Origin: Jeongeupia chitinilytica
Lineage (GTDB): Bacteria > Pseudomonadota > Gammaproteobacteria > Burkholderiales > Chitinibacteraceae
Direction: 5' to 3'
NCBI RefSeq assembly: GCF_014652315.1
Contig: NZ_BMYO01000006.1
Location: forward strand, 1 to 64,000
DNA: 64,000 bases
How positions within the stretch are numbered: position 1 is the stretch's first letter; each line of letters begins with the position of its first letter. A program made the position numbers and the translations under genes. Shown piece after piece: positions 49,959-59,144 of the stretch. Below the pieces are notes generated by a model. The model worked only from the letters and a program-made list of their open reading frames with translations, was not told the origin of the DNA and made no database searches.

Positions 49959-52766
49959 ATGCCCACCCTGCTCCTGATCGACGGTTCGTCCTACCTCTAC
50001 CGCGCCTTCCACGCGATCCGCGAACTCTCGGCGCCCGACGGCACGCCGACCAATGCGCTGTACGGCTTCATCAACATGCTCAAGAAGCTGCGGCAGACGA
50101 CGCCGGCCGACTACATCGCTTGCGTGTTCGACGCCAAGGGCAAGACCTTCCGCGACGACCTCTACCCCGAATACAAGGCCAACCGGCCGAGCATGCCGGA
50201 CGAGCTGCGCGTGCAGATCGCCCCGATCCACGAGGCCGTCACCGCCTTCGGCGTGCCGATGCTGATCGTCGACGGCGTCGAGGCCGACGACGTGATCGGC
50301 ACGCTGGCACGGCAGGCCGCCGCGCAGGGCATGACCGCGATCATGTCGACCGGCGACAAGGACATGGCGCAACTGGTCGACGGCCACGTGCGGATCGAGA
50401 ACTCGATGACCGACGAAGTCCTCGACGAAGCCGGCGTGTTCGCCAAGTTCGGCGTGCGCCCCGACCAGATCGTCGACTTCCTGACGCTGAAGGGCGACGC
50501 CGTCGACAACGTGCCCGGCGTACCGAAGTGCGGCGACAAGACCGCCGCCAAGTGGCTGGCCGAGTACGACAGCCTCGATGCGATCATCGCCAACGCAGAT
50601 TCGATCAAGGGCGTCGTCGGCCAGAACCTGCGCGACAGCCTCGACTGGCTGCCGAAGGCGAAGGAACTCGTCACGATCAAGACCGACGTCGACCTTGCCA
50701 CCGAACTGCCCAACGGCATTGCCGACCTCGCCCCGGGCGCCGAGGACTGGCAAACGCTCAAGGCGATGTTCGAGCGCTACAACTTCCGCACCTGGTTGCG
50801 CGAGGCCGAGACCCGCTTGAACACAGCCGCCGCACCGGCTGCCGCGCCCGCCGGCGACCTGTTCGGCAAACCGCTGGCAACGCCAGAGTCGAACGTCGAG
50901 GCGGCATCGGCCATCGCGACCGCCAATGTCCCCACCACGCAGCCGGCCGAAGCGCCCGTCGAACGACACTACGAAGCCATCCTGACCGGCGCGCAGCTCG
51001 ACGCCTGGCTGGCCAGACTGCTGGCGGCCGACGTCGTTGCGCTCGATACCGAAACCACCAGCCTCGATCCGATGCGCGCGAAGATCGTCGGCATCTCGTT
51101 CTCGGTCACGCCGGGCGAGGCCGCCTATCTGCCGCTGGCGCACCGCGGCACCGAAGCACCCGAGCAGTTGCCGTTCGACGCGACGCTGGCCAAGCTCAAG
51201 CCATGGCTCGAATCTTCTGAGCACAAGAAACTCGGCCAGAACCTCAAGTACGACCAGCACGTGTTCGCCAACCATGGCATCGCGCTGGCCGGTATCGCCG
51301 ACGACACGCTGCTGATGTCCTACGTGCTCGCCAGCCACGAGCGCCACAACATGGACGATCTGGCGATGCGCGAGCTCGGCGAGACGACGATCAAGTACGA
51401 GGACGTCGCCGGCAAGGGCGCCAAGCAGATCGGCTTTGACGAAGTCGGTGTCGACACCGCAACCGCCTACGCCGCCGAGGACGCCGACATCACCCTGAGG
51501 CTGGCACATTCCCTGAGCGCCAGGCTGGCGAAGCAGCCGCAGCTGCAGACGCTGTACCGCGAACTGGAAATGCCGGTGCGCGAAGTGCTGTTCACGATGG
51601 AACGCAACGGCATGCTGGTCGACGCCGACCGGCTCAACCGCCAGAGCCACGCGATCGGCCTCAAGCTGATCGAACTCGAACAGCAGGCGTACGAACTCGC
51701 CGGCCAGCCGTTCAACCTCGGCTCGCCGAAGCAGATCGGCGAAATCTTCTTCGAAAAGCTCGGCCTGCCGGTGATCAAGAAGACCCCGAAGGGCGCGCCG
51801 TCGACCGACGAGGACGTGCTGACCGAGCTGGCCAAGGATTTCCCGCTGCCCAAGGTGCTGCTCGAGAACCGCAGCCTGTCCAAGCTCAAGTCGACCTACA
51901 CCGACAAGCTGCCGACGATGGTCAACCCGGACACCGGCCGCGTGCACACCAACTTCAGCCAGGCCGTCGCCGCGACCGGCCGGCTGTCGTCGAACGACCC
52001 GAACCTGCAGAACATTCCGATCCGCACCGCCGAGGGCCGCAAGATCCGTGAAGCCTTCATCGCGCCGCCGGGCTGCAAACTGGTGTCGGCCGACTACTCG
52101 CAGATCGAGCTGCGCATCATGGCGCACCTCTCGGGCGACAAGGCGCTGCTCAAGGCCTTCGCCGAAGGCCAGGACATCCACCGCGCCACGGCGTCGGAAG
52201 TGTTCGGCGTCTCGCCGCTCGAAGTCAGCAGCGAGCAGCGTCGCTACGCCAAGACGATCAACTTCGGCCTGATCTACGGCATGAGCGCCTTCGGCCTTGC
52301 CGCCGCGCTGGAAATCGACCGCAGCGCCGCCAAGACCTTCATCGACCGCTACTTCGCCCAGTTCCCCGGTGTCGCTGCCTATATGGAGCGCACCCGCGTG
52401 CAGGCACGCGAGCAGGGCTATGTCGAAACGGTGTTCGGCCGCAGGCTGTGGCTGCCCGAGATCAGGTCGAGCAACGCCGGCCGCCGTGCCGGCGCCGAAC
52501 GCGCGGCGATCAACGCGCCGATGCAGGGCACCGCCGCCGACCTGATCAAGCGGGCGATGATCGCCGTCGACGCTTGGCTCACCGAGGCCAAGCTGAAGAG
52601 CAAACTCGTGCTGCAGGTCCACGACGAACTGGTGCTCGAAGTACCGGAAGACGAGGTCGAACTGATCCGCGTCGAGCTGCCGAAAAAAATGGCGCAGATC
52701 GCCGAGCTGGCGGTACCGCTGGTTGCCGAAGTCGGCGTCGGCGACAACTGGGACGAGGCACACTGA
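49959..52766 (+). CDS. polA: DNA polymerase I
   Basis: A 935-residue enzyme with three intact domains. The N-terminal 5'-3' exonuclease (about 1-290) has LLIDGSSYLYRAFHA and the DLLTLKGDAVDNVPG-like region. The 3'-5' proofreading exonuclease (about 340-520) has the acidic DTET (D363, E365). The polymerase domain has DYSQIELR (D712) and VHDELVLEV (D889). It fills gaps in repair and removes Okazaki primers. ATG 49959 is the natural start; in-frame codons further upstream run through the LOG promoter. Confidence 0.97.
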   Translation: MPTLLLIDGSSYLYRAFHAIRELSAPDGTPTNALYGFINMLKKLRQTTPADYIACVFDAKGKTFRDDLYPEYKANRPSMPDELRVQIAPIHEAVTAFGVPMLIVDGVEADDVIGTLARQAAAQGMTAIMSTGDKDMAQLVDGHVRIENSMTDEVLDEAGVFAKFGVRPDQIVDFLTLKGDAVDNVPGVPKCGDKTAAKWLAEYDSLDAIIANADSIKGVVGQNLRDSLDWLPKAKELVTIKTDVDLATELPNGIADLAPGAEDWQTLKAMFERYNFRTWLREAETRLNTAAAPAAAPAGDLFGKPLATPESNVEAASAIATANVPTTQPAEAPVERHYEAILTGAQLDAWLARLLAADVVALDTETTSLDPMRAKIVGISFSVTPGEAAYLPLAHRGTEAPEQLPFDATLAKLKPWLESSEHKKLGQNLKYDQHVFANHGIALAGIADDTLLMSYVLASHERHNMDDLAMRELGETTIKYEDVAGKGAKQIGFDEVGVDTATAYAAEDADITLRLAHSLSARLAKQPQLQTLYRELEMPVREVLFTMERNGMLVDADRLNRQSHAIGLKLIELEQQAYELAGQPFNLGSPKQIGEIFFEKLGLPVIKKTPKGAPSTDEDVLTELAKDFPLPKVLLENRSLSKLKSTYTDKLPTMVNPDTGRVHTNFSQAVAATGRLSSNDPNLQNIPIRTAEGRKIREAFIAPPGCKLVSADYSQIELRIMAHLSGDKALLKAFAEGQDIHRATASEVFGVSPLEVSSEQRRYAKTINFGLIYGMSAFGLAAALEIDRSAAKTFIDRYFAQFPGVAAYMERTRVQAREQGYVETVFGRRLWLPEIRSSNAGRRAGAERAAINAPMQGTAADLIKRAMIAVDAWLTEAKLKSKLVLQVHDELVLEVPEDEVELIRVELPKKMAQIAELAVPLVAEVGVGDNWDEAH

Positions 52767-52785
52767 TCCGCCGTCTTCCGATCCG

Positions 52786-52811
52786 GCCCTGCATCGTGCA
52801 GGGCTTTTTTC
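52786..52811 (+). terminator. Terminator of polA
   Basis: Stem GCCCTGCA/TGCAGGGC with a 3-base loop and six Ts, 19 bases after the polA stop. Confidence 0.93.
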
Positions 52812-52906
52812 ATCCACCGGCAGATCCCGGCAACACGGACGGCAGCGGTGGCGCCCGATGGTCCGAGTTGGCAAATTGGCTTAGGCTTGGCGGAAGGAGG
52901 TCCAAC

Positions 52907-53302
52907 ATGAGCAGACTCAGAGCCGGCACCGTGCTGTACGCCGTCGACATCGAACGCGTCGCGGCGTTCTACGCCGGCGTGCTCGACATGGACATCGGTC
53001 ACGCCGAATCGAACTACATCGTGCTGAATGCGCCCGGCTACGAGCTGGTGATCCAGCGCGTCCCGGCGCAGATCGCCGCAACCATCGCCATCGACACGCC
53101 GCCGCGTCCGCGCGAGAACACGGCGATCAAGCCGGTGTTCTTCGTCCCCAGTCTCGCCAACGCACGCACCGTTGCCGCCTGCCTCGGCGGCGTGCTGCCG
53201 CCGCCCGAGGCCGAATGGCGTTTCGGCGATTTCGTCGTGTGCGACGGCGTCGATCCCGAGGGCAACGTCGTCCAGTTCCGGGCCGGCACGCCCGACACAT
53301 GA
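52907..53302 (+). CDS. VOC-family protein coupled to dctB
   Basis: A 131-residue glyoxalase-fold protein: GTVLYAVDIERVAAFYAGVLDMDI, then FVVCDGVDPEGNVVQFR at the C-terminus. A perfect AAGGAGGT Shine-Dalgarno sequence lies before ATG 52907. It overlaps dctB as ATGA, so it is the first gene of a VOC-dctB-dctD operon. Metal ligands typical of catalytic VOC enzymes are not complete. A binding or sensing role linked to the C4-dicarboxylate system is possible but unproven. Confidence 0.83.
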   Translation: MSRLRAGTVLYAVDIERVAAFYAGVLDMDIGHAESNYIVLNAPGYELVIQRVPAQIAATIAIDTPPRPRENTAIKPVFFVPSLANARTVAACLGGVLPPPEAEWRFGDFVVCDGVDPEGNVVQFRAGTPDT

Positions 53303-55122
53303 GCCGGCCCGCCCCGCTGCGACGCGGGCTGCTGGTCCTGCTGATGCTCGTCCCCGGCGCGCTGCTCGCGTGGGCCGGCTATGCCTGGCTGCTCGAGCGC
53401 GGTCTGGCGGCACAGCAGGCCGAGGCGCGACAGCGGCTGGGCTTCTACGCCCGCAGTCTCGACGCGCTGCTCGACAAGTACGCGCAGCTGCCGCAGCTGC
53501 TGACACTCGAATCCACACTGGCCGGGGCGCTCGCGACACCGGACGATCCGGCCCGCATCGCCGCAGCCAACCGCTATCTCGAAGCGTTCCGCCAGCACGC
53601 GCAGGTGTCGGTCGCCTACCTGATCGCACCGGACGGCGTAACGCTGGCGGCGAGCAACTGGCGCGAGCCGCAGGGCTTCGTCGGCCGGCGTTTCGATTAC
53701 CGCCCCTATTTCCGCGATGCGATCGCCGGCCGGCCCGGGCGCATGTACGCGTTCGGCACCACCAGCCTCTCGCCCGGCTACTACCTGTCGGCGCCGCTGC
53801 GCGTTGACGGCCGGATTGCCGGCGTCGTCGTCGTCAAGGTCAGCCTCGGACCGTACGAAGCGGCGCTGCCCGGCGGCAGCGATCCGCTGCTGGTCGCCGA
53901 CGACGTCGGCGTGGTGTTCCTGTCGTCGATGCCGGCCTGGCGCTACCACACGCTGAGCCCGCTGCCGCCGGCCGACCGCACGCGGCTGGCGCAGACGCGC
54001 CAGTATCCGCAACAGGCGCTGCAGGTGCTCGCCGCCGGCCAGCGCATCGATGCATCGGCGCCGCAACCGCAAAGGCTGCGCATCGCCGGGCCCGAGAACG
54101 GCCGCGACTACATGGCGCAGACGGCCAGGGTCGGCCCGCTCGGCTGGCACATCGTGCTGCTGTCGAACACCGCCGACGTGCGCCGCAGTGCCGCCGCGCA
54201 GGCCGCCGCACTCGGCTTCGGCCTCGCCTTCGTCACCGCGCTCTGGCTGTTCGCACAGCAGCGCCGTCGCCGGCTCGAGGAGCGGCGCGAGTCGCTCAAG
54301 GCCCAGCGCGCCGCACATGCGGCGCTCGAGGCCCGCATCGCCGAGCAGACCGAACATCTGGTGATCACCAACGAGGCCCTGACCGAGCGCATCCACGAAC
54401 TCGAACGCACCGAGGCATTGCTGCGCCGCGCGCGCGACAACGCGGTGCAGACCGCCAAGCTCGCGGTGCTCGGCCAGATGGCCGCCGGCGTCACCCACGA
54501 ACTGAACCAGCCGCTCGCCGCGCTGACGACGCTGTCCGACAACGCCGCACGGCTGCTCGAACTGAACGAAACGGCCGAAGCACGCGAGAACCTCGGCCTG
54601 ATCAGCCAGCTGGCGCAGCGGATGGGCCGCATCGTCGGCCAGCTCAAGACCTTCGCCCGCAAGGAATCGGCACGGCTCGAACCGGTGCTACTCGCCGACG
54701 CGTTCGCCAACGCGCTGATGCTCGTCGAACCGCGCCGGCGCGAGCTGAACGCCCGGATCGACACCGACGTCAGCGACGAGACCGTCCGCGCCGACGCGCT
54801 GCAGCTCGAACAGGTGCTGGTCAACCTGCTGCGCAACGGCCTCGATGCAATGGAAGGCCAGATCGCACCGGTGCTGGCGGTCGGCGTACGCGCGCTGGAC
54901 GGGCAGGTCGAGATCCGCATCCGCGACCACGGCGACGGCATTGCGCCGGAAGCCTTGGCCCGGCTGTTCGAGCCCTTCTATACCACCAAGCCGGTCGGCA
55001 AGGGACTCGGCCTCGGGCTGGCGATTTCGCACACCATCGTGCAGAGTTTCTCCGGCAGTCTTGCCGCCGAAAATGCCGCCGACGGCGGCGCCCTCTTCAT
55101 CCTGACCCTGCCGACGCCATGA
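53299..55122 (+). CDS. dctB: DctB-type sensor kinase for C4-dicarboxylates
   Basis: A 607-residue kinase. Two membrane segments (about 8-30 and 300-320) bracket a periplasmic tandem-PAS (double Cache) sensor region of about 260 residues, with FDYRPYFRDAIAGRPGRMYAFGTTSLSPGYYLSAP as ligand-pocket region. A coiled coil follows (about 325-390), then the H-box GQMAAGVTHELNQPLAAL (H400) and the ATPase domain with NLLRNGLDAM, RDHGDGI and GKGLGLGLAIS. DctB detects succinate-type acids in the periplasm. The start overlaps the VOC gene and the end overlaps dctD, both as ATGA. Confidence 0.9.
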   Translation: MSRPAPLRRGLLVLLMLVPGALLAWAGYAWLLERGLAAQQAEARQRLGFYARSLDALLDKYAQLPQLLTLESTLAGALATPDDPARIAAANRYLEAFRQHAQVSVAYLIAPDGVTLAASNWREPQGFVGRRFDYRPYFRDAIAGRPGRMYAFGTTSLSPGYYLSAPLRVDGRIAGVVVVKVSLGPYEAALPGGSDPLLVADDVGVVFLSSMPAWRYHTLSPLPPADRTRLAQTRQYPQQALQVLAAGQRIDASAPQPQRLRIAGPENGRDYMAQTARVGPLGWHIVLLSNTADVRRSAAAQAAALGFGLAFVTALWLFAQQRRRRLEERRESLKAQRAAHAALEARIAEQTEHLVITNEALTERIHELERTEALLRRARDNAVQTAKLAVLGQMAAGVTHELNQPLAALTTLSDNAARLLELNETAEARENLGLISQLAQRMGRIVGQLKTFARKESARLEPVLLADAFANALMLVEPRRRELNARIDTDVSDETVRADALQLEQVLVNLLRNGLDAMEGQIAPVLAVGVRALDGQVEIRIRDHGDGIAPEALARLFEPFYTTKPVGKGLGLGLAISHTIVQSFSGSLAAENAADGGALFILTLPTP

Positions 55123-56474
55123 CCGAACCGCTGACCGACGCCTTTCCGCAGAGCATCCATCTGGTCGAGGACGACCCCATCGTCCGCCGCGGCAGCGAAC
55201 AGGCGTTGCGGCTGGCCGGCTTTGCCGTCCGCGGCCACCCCGATGCCGAATCGCTGCTCGACGCCATCGCCGACGGCGAACGCCCGGCGGTCGTCGTCAG
55301 CGACGTCCGGCTGCCCGGTCGCGACGGGCTGGCACTGCTGCGCGAGCTGCTTGCGCTCGATCGTGCGCTGCCGGTCATCCTCGTCACCGGCCACGGCGAT
55401 GTGACGATGGCGGTCGGCGCGATGCGCGACGGCGCCTACGACTTCATCGAAAAGCCGTTCACGTCCGAACGGCTGGTCGAGCAGGTGCGGCGCGCGCTGG
55501 AAAAACGCCGGCTGGCGTGGGAGAACCAGCGGCTGCGCGCCAAACTGGGCGAGCCGCTCGAACAGCTGCTGATCGGCCAGAACCCGGCGATCGTGGCGCT
55601 GCGGCAGACCATCGCCGCGGTCGCACCGGTCGGCATCGACGTGCTCGTCAACGGCGAGACCGGTTGCGGCAAGGACGTCGTCGCGCGGGCGCTCCATGTC
55701 GCCAGCGGCCGCAAGGGCCAGTTCGTCGCGCTCAACTGCGGCGCGCTGCCCGAGACCGTGTTCGAGGCCGAGGTCTTCGGCGCCGAGGCCGGCGCCTACA
55801 CCGGCGCGGCAAAGCGGCGGATCGGCAAGATCGAGTACGCCGACGGCGGCACGCTGTTCCTCGACGAAATCGAGAGCATGCCGCTGGCGCTGCAGGTGAA
55901 GCTGCTGCGGGTGATCCAGGACCGCAAGGTCGAGCGGCTTGGCGGCAACGCGGCGATTGCCGTCGACGTGCGCATCGTCGTCGCCAGCAAGGCCGACCTG
56001 AAGGCCGAGAGCGACGCCGGCCGTTTCCGTGCCGACCTCTATCACCGGCTCAACGTCGTCGTGCTCGACCTGCCGCCGCTTCGCGAGCGCCGCGACGACG
56101 TCGCGCTGCTGATGGGGCATTTCCTGTTCGACGCTGCACAACGCTTCGGCCGGACGGCGCCGAGCTGGAGCGCCGGCGATCTGGCGCGCTGGCAGGCCTA
56201 CGACTGGCCCGGCAATGTGCGCGAGCTGAAGAACGTCGCCGAGCGTTTCTGCCTCGGCCTGCCCGAAGGCACGCCGAAGCTCGCCGACGACGCCGCGCCG
56301 GCGACGCTCGCCGCACAGGTCGACCGTGCCGAAAAACGCATCATCGAAGGGGCGCTGCGCGACACCGGCGGCCAGGTCACCCGCACCGCCGAGACGCTCG
56401 GCCTGCCGCGCAAGACGCTGTACGACAAGCTCTCCCGCCACGGCATCGACCCGGACGCGTTCCGCCAGGGCTGA
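55119..56474 (+). CDS. dctD: DctD-type sigma-54 response regulator
   Basis: A 451-residue NtrC-family activator. Receiver domain with D62 in VSDVRLPGRDG, AAA+ domain with Walker A GETGCGKD (179-186), the sigma-54-contact loop GAYTGA (225-230) and Walker B GGTLFLDEIE, and a C-terminal Fis-type helix-turn-helix (VTRTAETLGLPRKTLYDKL). It should activate sigma-54 promoters; a perfect one lies upstream of dctA at 57726. dctA is not adjacent: a DUF2938 gene and a MerR gene lie between. Confidence 0.93.
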   Translation: MTEPLTDAFPQSIHLVEDDPIVRRGSEQALRLAGFAVRGHPDAESLLDAIADGERPAVVVSDVRLPGRDGLALLRELLALDRALPVILVTGHGDVTMAVGAMRDGAYDFIEKPFTSERLVEQVRRALEKRRLAWENQRLRAKLGEPLEQLLIGQNPAIVALRQTIAAVAPVGIDVLVNGETGCGKDVVARALHVASGRKGQFVALNCGALPETVFEAEVFGAEAGAYTGAAKRRIGKIEYADGGTLFLDEIESMPLALQVKLLRVIQDRKVERLGGNAAIAVDVRIVVASKADLKAESDAGRFRADLYHRLNVVVLDLPPLRERRDDVALLMGHFLFDAAQRFGRTAPSWSAGDLARWQAYDWPGNVRELKNVAERFCLGLPEGTPKLADDAAPATLAAQVDRAEKRIIEGALRDTGGQVTRTAETLGLPRKTLYDKLSRHGIDPDAFRQG

Positions 56475-56475
56475 A

Positions 56476-56979
56476 CTAGCGCGGCCAGCCGCTCGCCACT
56501 GCGCTGGCGGCGATGAACAGGCCGAGGCCGAACGCCAGATGGGTGGTTACGCTGCGCCAGCGCGCGGCCTGCGGATTCGCGGTCAGCCTTGCGGCGATGC
56601 CGAAACCGAACGCCGGCTGCATCACGAAGAACGGCAGCACCACGCTGCCAAGGCCGACGCCCAGCGCCACCGGCAGCGAAGGCCGGTGCAGCCAGTCGGC
56701 CCCGCTCCACAGCAGCGGCAGGGCCACCAGCGCGATTCCGCTCAGGTAGTGCACGCTCCAGCCGATGGCCCGCTCGCCAGGCCGGGGCGACGCCTTGGCG
56801 ATCGCCGGATGGCGGAACCGGCCGGCCCGCATGTGCGCGACCCAGCGCCCGACCAGTGCATAGTCGAGCGACGCCACGCCGAACAGGCGTTTGCGCAGTA
56901 CGGTCCACAGATCCATGCAGGCCGTCGCACCGATCCCGGTCAGCCCGATCCGCCACAGCACGTCGATAGGGTCAGTCAT
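56476..56979 (-). CDS. DUF2938 family membrane protein
   Basis: A 167-residue protein with about four hydrophobic segments and the DUF2938 pattern: GIGATACMDLWTVL, YALVGRWVAHM, GWSVHYLSGIALV, MQPAFGFGIAA. The function of the family is unknown. It is divergent from a MerR-family gene, and its promoter has the 19-base spacer typical of MerR targets, so it is probably the regulator's target. It ends one base from the dctD stop on the opposite strand. Confidence 0.87.
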   Translation of the reverse strand: MTDPIDVLWRIGLTGIGATACMDLWTVLRKRLFGVASLDYALVGRWVAHMRAGRFRHPAIAKASPRPGERAIGWSVHYLSGIALVALPLLWSGADWLHRPSLPVALGVGLGSVVLPFFVMQPAFGFGIAARLTANPQAARWRSVTTHLAFGLGLFIAASAVASGWPR

Positions 56980-57096
56980 GGCGACCCCGCTTTGCCGGCG
57001 ATCGCCGGCCGTTTGGTGCGGCGCCCCGAGCTGCCGTGCGTACTGGTGTGCTTGTCATGGTGATCACTCCGCTTGCTTTGCCGTGTATGAATCTTC

Positions 57097-57127
57097 ATTC
57101 TGCAAATTCAAGTCGACTTGAGGTCAA
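57097..57127 (-). promoter_or_regulatory. MerR-type promoter/operator driving DUF2938
   Basis: On the minus strand -35 TTGACC (57127-57122), a 19-base spacer, -10 CAGAAT (57102-57097). The spacer holds the palindrome TCAAGTCGACTTGA (57108-57121), close to the SoxR box CCTCAAGTTAACTTGAGG. The over-long spacer with an internal operator is the mark of MerR-activated promoters. The site also overlaps the Shine-Dalgarno sequence of the merR gene. Confidence 0.75.
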
Positions 57128-57129
57128 GC

Positions 57130-57543
57130 ATGGATGCGCTCGATATCGGCGAAGTGATCCGGCACTCGGGCCTGCCGGCCTCGACACTGCGCTACTACGA
57201 AGAAAAGGGGCTGATCCGCCCGACCGGACGCCGCGGCCTGCGGCGGCTGTATCACCCGGATGTGCTGCAGCGGCTGGCGCTGATCGCCCTCGGCCGCACC
57301 GCCGGCTTCTCGCTCGACGACATCGCCGGCATGTTCGGTCCGGACGGCCAGCCACAGATCGACCGGCAGCAACTGCTCGCCCGGGCCGACGAACTCGAAC
57401 GCACGATCCGGCGGCTGGGCGCATTGCGCGACGGACTGCAGCACGCGGCGCACTGCCCGGCGCCGAACCACATGGCCTGCCCGACGTTCCGGAAGCTGCT
57501 GCAGACCGCCGGCACCGCACCGCGGCAGCCGGGCAAACCCTGA
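57130..57543 (+). CDS. MerR-family transcriptional regulator
   Basis: A 137-residue regulator: winged helix with IGEVIRHSGLPASTLRYYEEKGLIRPTGRRGLRRLY, then the helix pair with GRTAGFSLDDIAGMF and a dimerisation helix. The C-terminus has two Cys and two His in HCPAPNHMACPTF, a possible ligand or metal site, but not the four-cysteine cluster of SoxR. ATG 57130 has GAGG 6 bases before it; an in-frame TTG at 57118 lies in the operator. The inducer is unknown. Confidence 0.88.
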   Translation: MDALDIGEVIRHSGLPASTLRYYEEKGLIRPTGRRGLRRLYHPDVLQRLALIALGRTAGFSLDDIAGMFGPDGQPQIDRQQLLARADELERTIRRLGALRDGLQHAAHCPAPNHMACPTFRKLLQTAGTAPRQPGKP

Positions 57544-57614
57544 GCGCGGCCGGCGCCCCCGCTGCATGCCGGTGCAATCCGGAATACGCCGTACGCCGAC
57601 TACCGGAACGGTGA

Positions 57615-57686
57615 GCGGATTTCCGCACACGTACGGACCGTCATGGCGGGATTCCGCACATGACCGTGTGGGCACGATTCGGCACA
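57615..57686 (+). promoter_or_regulatory. Three candidate DctD binding sites upstream of dctA
   Basis: Three related elements: GCGGATTTCCGC (57615-57626), GCGGGATTCCGC (57646-57657) and GCACGATTCGGC (57672-57683). The first two are 31 bases apart (three turns) and each runs on into CACA. They lie about 65-135 bases before the predicted sigma-54 start, the usual place of enhancer sites. The rest of 57544-57725 shows no gene. Confidence 0.6.
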
Positions 57687-57725
57687 AACCCTGAAAAATC
57701 AATGCACTGACTCCAGAGCGGCTTC

Positions 57726-57740
57726 TGGCACGGCGCTTGC
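57726..57740 (+). promoter_or_regulatory. Sigma-54 promoter of dctA
   Basis: TGGCACGGCGCTTGC has the full -24/-12 pattern (TGGCAC-N5-TTGC). The predicted start is near 57752, leaving a leader of about 80 bases. Confidence 0.9.
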
Positions 57741-57830
57741 CCTGTAACGAGGCAAGCCGTAGCCCGCGCAGCACCACTACGCGGCGCCACGAATCGGAAC
57801 CGGCGATCCGTCGCCCCAGGAGTCGTGATC

Positions 57831-59144
57831 ATGAAACAACCTTTCTACAAGGTGCTTTACGTACAGGTGCTGGTCGCCATCGTCGCCGGCGTGCTGCTCG
57901 GCTACTTCGACCCCGCCCTCGGTGCCGCGCTCAAGCCGCTCGGCGACGGCTTCATCAAGCTGGTGAAGATGATCATCGCCCCGGTGATCTTCGTCACCGT
58001 GGTCCATGGCATCGCCGGCATGCAGGACATGAAGAAGGTCGGCCGCGTCGGCGGCAAGGCGCTGCTGTACTTCGAAGTGGTGTCGACCTTCGCGCTGGTC
58101 ATCGGCCTGATCGTTTCGCACCTGTTGCAGCCGGGCGCCGGCTTCAACGCCGACGTCGCCCACCTCGACGCCAGCGCCGTCGCCGGCTACGCCGCCAAGG
58201 CGCACGGCAACAGCACCGTCGACTTCATCATGCACATCATCCCGGGCACCGTCGCCGGCGCCTTTGCCGACGGCGAGATCCTGCAGGTGCTGCTGCTGGC
58301 GATCCTGTTCGGCTTCGGCCTGTCGCGGCTCGGCGAGCGCGGCCAGCAACTGCTGGAACTGAACGACAAGATCTCGCAGGTGCTGTTCTCGGTCGTCAAC
58401 ATGATCATGAAGCTCGCCCCGGTCGGTGCCTTCGGTGCGATGGCGTTCACGATCGGCAAGTACGGCGTCGCGTCGCTGATCCCGATGGCCAAGCTGATGG
58501 GCGCGTTCTACCTGACCTGCGGCCTCTTCATCGTACTGGTGCTCGGCAGCATCGCCCGCGCCTGCGGCTTCTCGGTATTCAGGCTGATTGCCTACATCAA
58601 GGAAGAACTGCTGATCGTGCTCGGCACCAGCTCGTCGGAAAGCGCGCTGCCGCGACTGATGGACAAGCTGCAGAAGCTCGGCTGCTCGAAGTCGGTCGTC
58701 GGCCTTGTCGTGCCGACCGGCTACTCGTTCAACCTCGACGGCACCAACATCTACATGACCATGGCCGCGCTGTTCATCGCCCAGGCGACCAATACCGACC
58801 TGACGCTGGGCCAGCAACTGATGATCCTTGCCGTGGCGATGCTGACCTCGAAGGGCGCCAGCGGCGTCACCGGCGCCGGCTTCATCACGCTGGCGTCGAC
58901 GCTGGCGGTGGTGCCGAGCATCCCGATCGCCGGCATGGCGCTGATCCTCGGCATCGACCGCTTCATGAGCGAAGCGCGCGCACTGACCAACTTCATCGGC
59001 AACGCCGTCGCCACCGTCGTCGTGTCGCGCTGGGAAAACGAGCTCGACACCGCCCGGCTGAACCGGGTACTCGGCGGCGGCAAGACCGAAACCGAAATCA
59101 GCGTTGCACCGGTCGCCCCACAGCTCGGCCTCGACCGCGCCTGA
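57831..59144 (+). CDS. dctA: C4-dicarboxylate:cation symporter DctA
   Basis: A 437-residue transporter of the glutamate/aspartate-type (DAACS) fold. N-terminal VLLGYFDPALG, LKPLGDGFIKLVKMIIAPVIF, the serine-rich hairpin GTSSSESALPRLMDKL, and the substrate/cation motifs PTGYSFNLDGTNIYMTMAALF and LTSKGASGVTGAGFI are all present. It imports succinate, fumarate and malate with protons or sodium. ATG 57831 has AGGAG 8 bases before it. The sigma-54 promoter and enhancer-like sites tie it to DctBD encoded about 1.3-4.5 kb upstream. Confidence 0.97.
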   Translation: MKQPFYKVLYVQVLVAIVAGVLLGYFDPALGAALKPLGDGFIKLVKMIIAPVIFVTVVHGIAGMQDMKKVGRVGGKALLYFEVVSTFALVIGLIVSHLLQPGAGFNADVAHLDASAVAGYAAKAHGNSTVDFIMHIIPGTVAGAFADGEILQVLLLAILFGFGLSRLGERGQQLLELNDKISQVLFSVVNMIMKLAPVGAFGAMAFTIGKYGVASLIPMAKLMGAFYLTCGLFIVLVLGSIARACGFSVFRLIAYIKEELLIVLGTSSSESALPRLMDKLQKLGCSKSVVGLVVPTGYSFNLDGTNIYMTMAALFIAQATNTDLTLGQQLMILAVAMLTSKGASGVTGAGFITLASTLAVVPSIPIAGMALILGIDRFMSEARALTNFIGNAVATVVVSRWENELDTARLNRVLGGGKTETEISVAPVAPQLGLDRA

